Assembly (NCBI GenBank): GCA_023213395.1
Contig: CM041465.1
Coordinates: 38,943,741 to 39,007,740, forward strand
DNA: 64,000 nucleotides
Origin: Cycas panzhihuaensis
Taxonomy: Eukaryota; Cycadophyta
Direction of reading: 5' to 3'
In this document: in pieces, positions 1-10,231 of the stretch
Position numbering within the stretch: position 1 is the stretch's first letter
Layout of the letters: each line of letters begins with the position of its first letter
The notes under the pieces: generated by a model
Told to the model about the DNA's origin: nothing
The model's database searches: none
Seen by the model: the letters and a program-made list of their open reading frames with translations, nothing else
Program-made: the position numbers and the translations under genes

Positions 1-420
1 TGGACATGAAGATGTTCATTTCGAAGAATCACAACATGTGATCATTTCCATAGCAAAAAAGTTACCTAAGTGATACTTGTAAACTATTATTAATACTCAG
101 TTACTAAGTTTAAAGGCAAGCAAAAGTCAAAGAGGAGACTAGAATTGGTTAATTTTGCACTTATGGCATGAATACTTAATGCAGATGAGCCTTCCACTTT
201 TGAGGAGGCAAGTTAGGAGTAGAAGTGAAAAGTTGTTATGGATGCTAAAATTCAAATAGTAAAGAAAAACAAAACTTAAGAGTTAGTAGAATTACTAGTA
301 GGGAAATAGGTAATTAACTAAAGATAGGTCTATAAGACCAAATATAAATATGATAGCTTAATAGATAAATACAAAACCAAATTGATGGTAAAAAACTTTA
401 AGAAAAAAGAAGGTATTGAC
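1..420 (+). pseudogene. Copia element B, 5' part of RT domain (interrupted)
   Basis: This is the start of a degenerate Ty1/copia reverse transcriptase domain. In + frames one reads DEPSTFEEA (about 184-210), then a copy of the conserved stretch before the catalytic core (KT-stop-ELVELL, then VYKTKY, then DKYKTKL), ending in EGIDY at 409-423. Upstream (1-180) lies the poorly conserved linker between integrase and RT. The frame breaks at base 420, where element A is inserted; the RT resumes at 7458. Several stops are present. Elsewhere in the window, element J (54200-54470) has the same DEPSTFEEAC start, so B and J belong to one family. Inactive; the 5' half of B lies outside the window. Confidence 0.8.
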
Positions 421-779
421 TATTGGAAGCAAGGTGCAGAGTGGGTAGATTATATAGGTGAGTGCATTACATCAAAGTGTAAATTAAAATTCTGAATAAT
501 ACATTAGTAGTGTTAAAAAACACTAGGGAGGTATTCCCACCCCATTTATAGTGAAATTTGGGAAGACGGTAAGTGCCTAAACCTGACACCATTCAAAGTT
601 TAAAATAATATTAAAATATTAAACAATAAATTAAATATATACCTCAAAGCAGATGCATCGACTCCTTTGATAGCTATTGGTAGTTGCTAGGTGGCCTGAG
701 GTGTCCTAGGGAGGTCCAAGGCGGCTTTAAAGGGCCTTAGGTACACATTCATATAGGAAAATTAGACATTATCCCAACA
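421..779 (-). repeat. LTR of A (3' LTR in element sense)
   Basis: 359 bp, a direct repeat of 7099-7457. On the + strand it begins TATTGG (TG changed to TA) and ends CCAACA, so the original ends are TGTTGG/CCAACA. It is preceded by TSD copy TTGAC at 416-420. Confidence 0.95.
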
Positions 780-789
780 TTCTCTCCCA
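780..789 (-). other. Polypurine tract of A
   Basis: Reads TGGGAGAGAA on the minus strand, directly against the LTR. This is the expected plus-strand DNA priming site. Confidence 0.75.
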
Positions 790-1480
790 TAATGACCATT
801 GTAAAGAACTCCCAATTTGTCTTAAAATTTTTAAAATTTGACTTTACCCAATGCTTTTGTGAAGATATTTGTTGCTTGATCTTCATTGTTATAGTATGCC
901 AATTCAATCTCTCCTATTTGCACTAACTCTCGAATAAAGTGATGCTATGTCTCAATATGTCTTATTCTTCCATGGGAAACTAGGTTCTTTACCATAGTTA
1001 TTATACTCTAATTGTCACACCAAAATTTTGTAGGGCCTTTCTGTTTTAGCTGAAAATCTTATAGTAGTCTTCTCAACCATACTATTTCACATGTGCTAGC
1101 AAATACTACTTTATACTCTATTTCGGCTATAGATAGGGAAACTATATTTTATTTCTTAGTGCTCTATGCTATAGCTATCAATCCCATACTGAACATGTAA
1201 CCTAAGTTGATTTTCTCTCATCGATGTTACCTACTCAATCTGAGTCTGTATAAGCTGTTCACCAAAATTTTGATGAAGCTTTATAATATAGCCCATATTC
1301 TGAAGTACCTTTAAGATAACGAAGAATTCTTTTGGCTACTTTCCAATGAGTGGTCTTCAGGCCTTGCATGAATTTGGATACAATACCAACTGAATGTGTT
1401 ATGTTAGGTTGAGTGGATATCAAATGGATCAAACTATCGATTAGTTATCTGTAGAGTGTAGGATCAATTGGTGTAGAGTC
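790..1480 (-). pseudogene. Element A RNase H domain, decayed
   Basis: The minus strand reads through the C-terminal RT connection and RNase H of a copia polyprotein. Visible pieces are LATPVKIGIKLSK, DPTLYRQLI (about 1440-1480), THWKVAKRILRYLKGTSEYGL (about 1280-1350), YTDSD (about 1235) and DERKST (about 1215). RNase H would degrade the RNA template during reverse transcription. Stops and frame changes are frequent, including a Trp codon turned to stop next to YTDSD. The terminal part (790-950) is scarcely readable. It sits between the RT of A and its polypurine tract, as expected. Confidence 0.8.
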
Positions 1481-2330
1481 ATCTGATTTGGAGAGCTTAA
1501 TTCCTATTTTTACTGGAGTTGCCAATGATTTATAGTCAGTCATCCTAAACTTTTGTAATAGATCCAGGGTATATTTTCATTGGGAGATGAAGATGCCATT
1601 CTTATCTTGCCATACTTCTAAGCCTAGGAAATAATGCATTAGTCCCAAATCTATCATTTCAAACTCCTTACACATGGTTTCATGAAAATGTCATAATAAA
1701 TAGGAGTCATTTCCAGTATAGACAAGATCATCTACATAGAGTCCTATAATTAGGATAGAGTCTCCCTTGATTTGGATGTAGAGATTAGGGTCTGCTTGAG
1801 ATCTTTCAAAGCCTTGATCTCTAAAGTATTTGTCAATTCGGGAATACCAGGCCCTAGGTGCTTGTTTCAATCTATAAAGTGCCTTTTTGAGTTTGTACAC
1901 TTTGTTTTCTACCTCCCTAACTTTAAAACCAAGGGGTTGAGTGACATAAATATCCTCTTCAATATAACCATTGAGGGAGGCACTTTTAACGTCCATTTGA
2001 TAGACTTTCCATCCTATTTAGGCTGCTAAACTCATCATCATTTGAATTGTTTCTATTCAAGCAACAAGGGAAAATGTTTCACTATAATCAATGCCTTCTT
2101 TTTCGGCATAACCTTTAGTAACCAATCTAACTTTGTATTTATCGATTGATCCATCTGAGCAGAACTTGGTTTTATAGATCCACTTGGTGCCAATTGCTCT
2201 TTTATTTGAAGATAAATTAACTAATTCCCAAGTGTCATTTTTAACAATGGAGTGATATTCATCTTCCATCATCTTTCTCTAAGATGTATATGCATTAGCC
2301 TCATTAAAAGGTTGAGGCTCATGGGACTCT
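1481..2330 (-). pseudogene. Element A reverse transcriptase domain
   Basis: Copia RT on the minus strand. The segment 2272-2057 reads MMEDEYHSIVKNDTWELV, then KWIYKTKF, then EGIDYSETF. A second open piece, 1996-1691, has MDVKSASLNG, EEDIYVTQP, LYRLKQAPRAWY and the catalytic LYVDDLVYTG box with both aspartates intact. Between them (1997-2056) the frame is interrupted. In a live element this enzyme copies the RNA into DNA in the virus-like particle. Despite the intact active site, flanking stops make it non-functional. It lies between integrase and RNase H, the diagnostic copia order. Confidence 0.92.
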
Positions 2331-2559
2331 AATACTTTGTTCATGAGGGTAAAGTTTACCATATGTGAGTAAGTGGATCTTCAATTATTATCTAAGATGT
2401 TGCCTACATCATGATTCTGTTGAACCCATTTTGGAAGTTTTTTTGGTGGAGGTTAAGAGGAGGTTCCCTCCCTACTAGGTTAATTTATGACTCATCTAGA
2501 GTTAAACATAGGAGGCACATACTTTGATTTGGTAGACTTATCAAAATTAATTACTACTT

Positions 2560-3880
2560 CTTTCTTCTTTTCTTGAGTATCTTGATAACAAGCATCTTCC
2601 TAAAATTTAATATCTCTACTCAACGTGATCCTCTTTAACTTAGGATCATAAAATTTATATAACTTAGAGGTTTTGCTATAGCTAATAAATATATACTTAA
2701 TACTATGGTCATATAACTTAGATCTCCTTTGGTTAGGAATGTGTGCATATGCTAGGCACCTAAAGACTCGTAAGTGATGTATGTTTGGCTTATAGTCAGT
2801 CTAAGCTTCTTCAGGTGTTTTCCACCTTAGGGTTTTTGTGGAATACCTATTGAGGAGATAGATAGATGTATGAACTGCTCTTGCCCAAAACTCATGACCT
2901 AAGTTTTTATCCTTCAACATGCTCCTAGCCATTTTTATAATTGTACGATTCTTTCTTTTTTCTACACCATTTCATTGTGGGTGTAGGGATTAATGAACTT
3001 CCTTCTAATGTCATGATGTATACAATATGCTTTAAATTCATTATAGATAAATTCTCCCCCATTTTCATATCTTAGAGAGAGTAGTTTGTGTCCACTTTGT
3101 CGCTCCACAAAGGTTTTGAAGTCAACAAAGTATTGAAATACATCTAATTTAAATTTAAGGAAGAATACCTATGTCTTCCTAGTGTAGTCATCAATGAATG
3201 TAATGAAGTAGCAAGCTCTTGCTAATGAGGGGACATCCATTGGACCATAGATACCTGTATACACTAGCTGAAGTGGACCAGTTGTTTGATGACTGAAATT
3301 TGAGAAGCTTTCCTTATGATGTTTACCAAGTAGGCATCCTTCATATAAAGTTTTGTCCACTTCAATGTTAGGAAACCTATTCACCATGTCTATTCTTTTC
3401 ATTAGGGCCAAACTACTATAGTTAAGATGTCCAAATCTCCTATGCCATAAGTCACTATCTACTTTGACTGTAGTTCTTAAGGAACATATATCCGATGGAG
3501 TAAGAATAAGTTTAAATAGTCTATCTTTAATCATTTTACCTTTTGTAATAATAGCCTTGTTTCTCTTTTTGTCCTTGATTGTATACTTGCTATTGTTAAA
3601 TATAACCTTGTAATTTAATCTCATCATCAGCCCTATTGATAACAATTTTTTCTTTAAGGTAAAAACATATAAGACATCATCAAGATATCTATACTCTCCT
3701 ATATCTGTCATGAGAGCTATGTTACATCTACCAACTAATTCATAGGATGCATCATCTCCAAACATTATTGATCATCTTTTTCTTTTGTCTAAGGTACGAA
3801 ATAGATGTTCCTTATGTATCATGTGGGTCAAGTAACCTAAGTTAATGTACTAACTATCATCCTCTTCTTCTTTGGAAACA
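2560..3880 (-). pseudogene. Element A protease, GAG-pre-integrase and integrase
   Basis: The longest open piece in A (3765-3169, 198 codons) covers the GAG-pre-integrase domain, the H-H-C-C zinc region (WHRRFGHLN, then GCLLGKHHK with the first Cys now Tyr) and the start of the integrase core (FIDDYTRKT). The protease motif lies just upstream (about 3795-3860) but reads NLGYLTHM, so its Asp is lost. All three integrase catalytic positions appear altered: VYTG in place of the first Asp, YENGGEF in place of the second, and a stop at the Glu position. The C-terminal part to about 2560 shows YAHIPNQR and KLYDHSIKYIFISY. Order and motifs place it in copia; it is not functional. Confidence 0.9.
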
Positions 3881-3959
3881 AAACTAGATAAGAATAGATT
3901 ATTATTATCCCTCATTTCTATAGTGGTATTTACACTCCCTTTGGTGGGTGGTCCATGTT

Positions 3960-5022
3960 TGAAGAAATATTTATCTTCCATGTGACCACTATGATGATAA
4001 TAGGAGTAATATAGGGATCCTCTCCTCCTATAACTTAGACTTCTACTTCTTGGATGAGTTCTTTCAATGTGGAAATATCTCCTCCTTTCCTCATAATATG
4101 GAATTCGATTTTCCTTTTGTCTATTGCTGTAGTTTTCTTGATTTGATCTTGTGGATTAGACATTTCCTTGGCAATTAGGGCAACATGTATGTCCATCAAG
4201 TTATTTTTCTTGATTTGGATACCTAGGAGGATTTATATTTCATTGATTTCCTCCTTGTCTCCTTTGATGTTGAGCTTGGTACTTAGGTGCATCTTCTATC
4301 AAATCCCTTTTAGGATTTCTATCCCTTCTCTTGGGAGATGATTCTTTAGATTTTAAAGTATTTTCTTAAGAGTGAGATTGAATCCTAGCCTTAGTAGTAA
4401 AAGCATGCTCAAGTATTTTGTTTGCATCCTATTACTCTTCAACTGATGTTAACATTACACTTAGTTGTTCTACTTTTAGTGTGCTTAGATCTTTAGAAAC
4501 CCCTATACTTGTCACTACAATTTCAAACCTTCTGATAGCACCTACATACCTTAATGTTCTTTCCACTACTCTTTATTCTGTCAATGTGTCTCCAAGTGAT
4601 TTTATCTGGTCGACTATATCTTGAACTTTAGTCATGAACTCTGTTACAGATTCTGTTGGTATCATTCATAAATTTTTAAATTTACTCCTAAAGTTTTGGA
4701 GCTTAGATGATTCCACTCCTTCATAGATTAGCTGGAGGGTATCCCATGCTTCCTTTGATTTAATTGACTCAATAACCCATGGGAAGACATGATCTTCTAA
4801 TGCACAGAATATAAGTGTAAGTGTTTCATTATCCTTTTTAATATTTTCTTTGTATGTTTCTTTTTTAGTATTAGTGGTATTTTATCCTAACTCACTATAG
4901 CCTATTCTCACAATCTCCCATATGTCCTTAGTAATGAGGATGAGTCTCATTCTCCTACTCCAATTTAGAAATTTGTTGCCATCGAATTTAGAAATTATTA
5001 TATTTCCAAAGTTAGATGTCAT
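3960..5022 (-). pseudogene. Element A gag (capsid/nucleocapsid), with altered zinc knuckle
   Basis: Structural gag gene. The start is ATG at 5022-5020 and it reads MTSNFGNIIISKFDGNKFL then NWSRRMRLILITKDIWEIV, the standard copia gag N-terminus. The C-terminal CCHC zinc knuckle lies at 4008-3967 and reads YSYYHHSGHMEDKY. The spacing CX2CX4HX4C is exact, but each of the three Cys is now Tyr while His is kept. TGY to TAY is a G to A change. Several stops lie between the two ends. In a live element gag forms the particle and binds the genomic RNA. Confidence 0.85.
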
Positions 5023-7084
5023 CTTTTAGTTAAGGTTTTAAAAAAGGCAATAAATAAAGTAAGGTTTATAAAGGTTTGAGTTTGAAATTTAATTCAAGAA
5101 ATAATGTTTAAAGCTTTGCCTAAAGTTTTCAAGTGTCCTAATCCCTAATAAGGCTTTTAGTCTTTAAGTCCAAGGGTCTCCAAGGGAAACCTTCGGTTGC
5201 TATTCTATTTAGTGGCACCTACCCACAAGTAGAAAAATAGGGACCCAATATACTGGTACATGAGCTCAAGGCTCAATATACCTTAGTACATAGGCTGCTA
5301 TGAAGGTTGTTACACCTCTTAAGTTGTTAGTCCACCTACGTCAAACTTTTGCCTAACAATAGATCTAGCGGTGAAGGTTAAACTAACTAAGGCACTCACC
5401 CTCTGTAGGTTTAGCCTTAGTCTCTGAACTCTGATAAAAGATAGGTTCTTCACCTTAGCCTACCACCTAATACACCTTATAGCCAATGATTTTCCTCATC
5501 CAATATGAGTAGGTCAATTGGCGTGTGCATGGTGGTAACTTCAAGGGTCTTAATCATTCCCCTTATAAGGCTAGAAAAAATATGGTTGATTTGGGAGTTA
5601 TCTTTCTTAATGTGAGAATATATTTTAATTTAAGTGTGGTCTTGCTTAGCTTTTCTAAGTTCCTTTTATTCAAGAAATGAAAATAACTCAAAAATAAATC
5701 CGTTAAGTAAGACAAAATATGAAGATTAAAATTTTATGAAATAAAAATATGATACAAACTTCCTTCAAATGAAAATATGATACAAACTTTAATATCAAAT
5801 CACTATAAAACAAGTAAATGAATCAAGGATGCTCTTCTTCTTTAAATGAACCAAGAACCATATGCTAGTATATAAACTAGTGCTTTCAAATTAATATATT
5901 TTATAGGAAAGATAAGAAGTTATATGCTCTTTGATTACAATGTAACAGGAAGTCTTTAATTCTTTGAATATTAACTAGCTTTCAGAATATTGAATTAAAT
6001 TTTTGAGACAAATAAATACTCAATGAAATTTGAAACTAAGCTTTTGTAAATTTCAAGTTGAGAAAAAAGAACTAAAGCCTTTGATAAAAAATAGAATGAC
6101 TTCTTGTCCAATATATAAGATAAAGATATTAGATTTCAAATACTAAAGCGTTCCTTTATAAGAATAAAAATAACTATATGAAACTTACAATTTTTAAATA
6201 GAAACTATGCTGAAAGTGATTAAAAATACTAAGAAACTGTTTATATTTATTTGATAATATAAAAAATAGAATAGAATCAAAGTAGATATTACGTGTTTAA
6301 TGTTTTGTAGCACTTAGTTTTTTTTGAAGCTTAAAGAGTTGAAACTGATGTCAGTTGGCTACAAAATAGCTTATAATGTATACAAGACACTAACAATAAC
6401 TCCAAGAAACTGATTAATAATAAATAATACTCAAATATAATTATTTGAAATGAAGAAATGCTTAAAAATATTATTAAATAAGCTTATAGCTTCAAAGTCC
6501 TACAAAATGATATCAAAATATAATAAAAATGATTCTAACATAAAGTGTTCTGAAATACCTTTTTGATGAATCTTATAGTTCAAAAATCGAAGTTGAAATG
6601 ATTAAGTTATTACAAAAATCATGAGCAAGCCTCTTTATGGCTAATAGAATAACTGCTAAAAAAGGTTGTCACTTTGATCAATTAAAACTCAACTAAAACA
6701 AACTCAAATCTAACAAGTGATAAAACCATACTAAAGAACTTTGAAATACTATTCTAATGAGACTAGTTTCACTAAAAACTGAAGCTCCAAGGGTAAGTTA
6801 TAACAATAAATGTGACAGGTGCTCTTTAGATAAAAATATAATGAAAAACCTTAATAACATAAATAAACCCCTTTTGAAAAAGGGAAGCATGGTCACATAG
6901 AGCAATTTGAGCCATAATTGGGTCTCTATAAAGGCTCTCAATAAAGTCTTAAAAGAGGTGGTCATATGCGATTAATAAGTTGGGGGCTAAGAGAAGGGGG
7001 CTAAAGTCCTTTATAAACTCTAGAATTCAAATCAAGAATAGGCATTACAAAGTGCCATGAGACTCCCATATGCAACGAATGCTC
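5023..7084 (-). other. Long leader of A, no gene seen
   Basis: About 2.06 kb between primer site and gag start. It is AT-rich with many stops in all frames. No repeat termini or protein motifs are visible, although 5150-5560 is a little more GC-balanced. It is either a family-typical long leader or contains an insertion too eroded to recognise. Confidence 0.6.
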
Positions 7085-7096
7085 ACTTTGATACCA
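7085..7096 (-). other. Primer-binding site of A
   Basis: The minus strand reads TGGTATCAAAGT, two bases from the LTR. This matches the initiator-Met tRNA 3' end (TGGTATCAGAGC) with small changes and fixes the orientation of A. Confidence 0.85.
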
Positions 7097-7098
7097 AA

Positions 7099-7457
7099 TG
7101 TTGGAAGCAAGGTGCAGAATGGGTAGATTATATAGGCAAGTGCATTACATCAAAGTGTAAATTAAAATTCTGAATAGTATATTGGTGGTATTAAAAAACA
7201 CGAGAGAGGTATTCCCACCCCATTTATAGAGAAATTTGGGGAGGCAACAAATAACTTAACTTGACACCATTTAAAGTTTAAAATAATATTAAAACATTGA
7301 ATAATAAATTAAATACATACCTTAAAGTAGATGTGTCGACTCCTTTGATGACTACTGGTGGCTATTAAGTGGCCTGAGATGTCTTAGGGAGGCCCAAGGT
7401 GGCTTTGAGGGGCCCTAAGTGCACATTCACATAGGAAAATTAGGCATTATCCCAATA
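7099..7457 (-). repeat. LTR of A (5' LTR in element sense)
   Basis: 359 bp. It starts TGTTGG and ends CCAATA (CA changed to TA) on the + strand. It is followed by TSD copy TTGAC at 7458-7462 and pairs with 421-779. Confidence 0.95.
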
Positions 7458-8500
7458 TTGACTACTAGGAAACATCTAATGTAGTAACAAAGATAATCAT
7501 AATTAGGATCATACTAGTAATCTCTACTTAATTTAATTGGTAACTACACCAATTTGATGTCAAGAGTGGTTTCCTTAATGGAGACTTAACATAAGAGGTT
7601 TATGTAAAGTAACCACTTTAATATATGGAAAAGGAAAATGAACATCTGGTATATTATCTGAAAAAAATATTTGTATGGCTTGAAACAAGATTCTAGAGGT
7701 CGATATTCTAAGATCGATACATATTTTTAGAAGAATACCTTTGAAAAAATTGTAGTTGATCTAAACCTATACATCAAAGTTTGAGATAGAAGCTTTGTGA
7801 CCTTCATGATTTTATATGTGGATGACTTGGTTATAATAGGCAATGATTCCTTAATGGTTGAAGTCTTAAAAGAATACCTTAAGAACAACTTGAGATGATA
7901 AATCTTGGACTATTCTATTATTTTCTTAGAGTAAAAGTTTGGCAACAACCTGGGAAAATATTTATCTCACAAGCTAAGTACACTTGGGAGATTATGAGAA
8001 AATTTAAAATGGAAGATTGTATATCTACACCTACTCATATAGAGACAAGAACAAAATTATTAGCTCATAATGTTAAGAAACAAGTCGATGGCACATTACA
8101 TAAGCAACTTGTTGGTAGTTTTATTTATCTAATTATAACTACACTTGATATCATCTTTGTAGTTGGGATGGTTTTTAGATTTATAATAAAGCCAAAGCAA
8201 AGGCATTAGAATATTATAAAGAGGATTCTTAAATACTTGTAGGGAACTCTATAACATAGATTGAATTCAACTAGAATAATAATTTTAGGTTGGAGGGATT
8301 TTTAGATTTTGATTCAACTATATGTATTGACAATAGAAGGTCCACTTTAAGATACAATTCTAGGCTTGGATCTGCTATTCTTTCTTGGAGTAGCATGAAA
8401 CATCCTAATATTATATGTTCATTGATTGAGACAAAATGCAAGACTATAGTTAGAGCAGCTTGTGAGGCTATCTATTTCCTAAATATTGGGACACTCTCCT
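7458..8500 (+). pseudogene. Element B RT remainder and RNase H fragment
   Basis: Continuation of the RT broken at 420. It reads HQFDVKSGFLNGDLT (about 7550-7590) and an intact RT active site FMILYVDDLVIIGNDS (about 7806-7853). An open piece, 7895-8209, covers the RT end (LGLFYYFLRVKVWQQPG, ISQAKYTWEIM, DGTLHKQLVGSFIYL). A second piece, 8290-8502, corresponds to RNase H (SWSSMKHPNIICSLIETKC, then ACEAIYFL). Recognisable coding stops near 8490, before the RNase H terminus; no polypurine tract or 3' LTR of B is seen in the next 500 bp. Multiple stops; inactive. Confidence 0.88.
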
Positions 8501-9014
8501 AAAATATAATAATATTTTATCTAATTTTATTTCCTCATTTATTAAAAATATTAGTTGGTTGTCTTTTATTTAAGGTTGCTTTTGATTATCTATATTTGCT
8601 TGTCATTTGCTTTATACTATATTTGATTAAGTAATTATTTAGTTTGCCTATTCATATTACATCTCAAAATGATCATGTTTCTAATATCTCCCATATAAAT
8701 AGTATACTAAGTCAATGCCCAAGATAGTCACTTTCTCTTACATTATGATATTTTTCTCTTTCTCTATTATTTCAGTGTTTATTTCTCTCCTTTGAGTGTT
8801 TATTTTGACTTAACACAAGGTTATACCCTTATAAGTAAGTTATTTTGGTCAATACGGGTTTTCTATTATTTCTCATCCATAATTATCTTCTTTAACATTT
8901 TTTGCCTTGATATTTAATGCAATCATTGACTATATCTATACCATTGTATAGATCTCCTCAAGTAGATATGCATCTAATGGTCATAGGTCAAAAACAAGCT
9001 AGTATGAGGAAGTT
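8501..9014. other. No gene recognised
   Basis: AT-rich sequence between the end of recognisable B and the left LTR of D. It may hold the remaining end of B. No motif is seen. Confidence 0.6.
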
Positions 9015-9241
9015 TGTTTAAATAGTAATTATCCTTATGTAATTTCTTGCCACATAGTTCATTGTAACATATATAGTAATTCTTCATTCTTCACATACCC
9101 TCATTAAGCCAATGAATGGTGGTCTTATCATTGAATGATTGAGATGTATGTATAAGATTTTAAACTAATTATAAAGTAAGACTATTTCCTATGTAAGTTT
9201 TGTGCTTAGTTTATTCATTACATTCTCTGCATACTCCTTCA
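9015..9241 (+). repeat. 5' LTR of D
   Basis: 227 bp, starts TGTTTAAATAG and ends CCTTCA. It matches 20176-20401 with scattered, mainly transition differences and is preceded by AAGTT. Confidence 0.93.
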
Positions 9242-9253
9242 TGGTATTCGAGC
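9242..9253 (+). other. Primer-binding site of D
   Basis: TGGTATTCGAGC directly after the LTR; a two-base variant of the initiator-Met tRNA site. Confidence 0.85.
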
Positions 9254-9264
9254 TTTATTGTTAA

Positions 9265-9484
9265 TGTTAGAATGTAATATTTTATCTTAGGGAAATAAAG
9301 GGATAATAAACCCCTCATCTATGTAACTCATTTAAGACATATGTTTGAAAAGTGTCAGTACCTTATGTATCGATTACTTTTAGGTTTTTTTGTGGTTACA
9401 AACCTTATTGTGTATATATTTAGGAGTTCACTCCTCAATAATCAATCAAGCACTTTTACCCTAATCTTTGTATTATGTTTAACA
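9265..9484 (+). repeat. 5' LTR of C
   Basis: 220 bp, TGTTAGAATG to TTTAACA. Near-identical blocks recur at 14348-14565, for example the shared block around 9421-9450. Confidence 0.95.
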
Positions 9485-9496
9485 TGGTATTAAAGC
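9485..9496 (+). other. Primer-binding site of C
   Basis: TGGTATTAAAGC immediately after the LTR; initiator-Met tRNA type with C to T and G to A changes. Confidence 0.85.
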
Positions 9497-10231
9497 AGGT
9501 TAGCCTACCAGTTTAAGAGAAGTTAGTCTATAGAAAAGGCATTTTTTGCCTCAAGAAAGGGATTCCTAGTTCATATCAGAATCGAACCAATCAAGGAAGG
9601 AATAAATCAGATGAAGTCAAAGGATAGATAAAGAAGAAGAAGATTCTAATAGAGGAATTTTAGAGGCATACATACTAGTATGAAACTATACAGTTGTATA
9701 AACTAGAAAAGTCGAAGGTCTCATATCAAGATGAAACTTAGTTAGAAGATAGATCTTGACCTCCCCAACACTTTTCTCTTTGTGTCAAGTTCAAGAGAGG
9801 TCATCTTGAAGGACTTTTACCTACTTTTACAGGTGTGTAGTCTAAGGAGGAAGGCATACATTTTTCTTAAAATTTTCTCTGATTTCTCACTTGAAAATCA
9901 GTCAAAATCCTCTATACCTATAAATCGATCAGTTTGGAAGCATTCTTTATAATCTTTATTATGTATTTTATCAAATCCAAATAGATCTCAAGAAAATCCT
10001 AGCTGCCCCTATTTTCTTTTTGGGCTAAATATCTCTCAATTGAGAAGTTGTTTTGGAAAAATATTTTTAGAATAATGATCAACTATTCAAGACCTTTCTT
10101 TCAAGGTATAATTTGGTCTCATCCATACATGCCGGGTATTGTACAAAATTCTATATTGTTGTATAGACTAGGATTCATAATGTTAATTCTTCTTGTCGAA
10201 AATAACTTCCTCTATTCTTTCCCTCTCTAAT
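9497..10231 (+). other. Leader of C
   Basis: 735 bp between primer site and gag start. No gene is recognised. Confidence 0.6.

Larger units (their letters stand above)
421..7457 (-). mobile_element. Complete Ty1/copia retrotransposon A, minus orientation, nested in B
   Basis: A full-length but dead copia element of 7,037 bp. It has two 359-bp LTRs (421-779 and 7099-7457), a Met-tRNA primer site beside the upstream LTR, a purine tract beside the other, and gag, protease, integrase, RT and RNase H in copia order on the minus strand. The 5-bp TSD TTGAC is present at 416-420 and 7458-7462. It splits the RT of element B at the EGIDY motif, and reading across without A restores B's reading. The LTRs differ at about 50 of 359 positions by my hand count, nearly all transitions, so the insertion is old. 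The untranslated leader is about 2 kb, unusually long. Confidence 0.95.
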
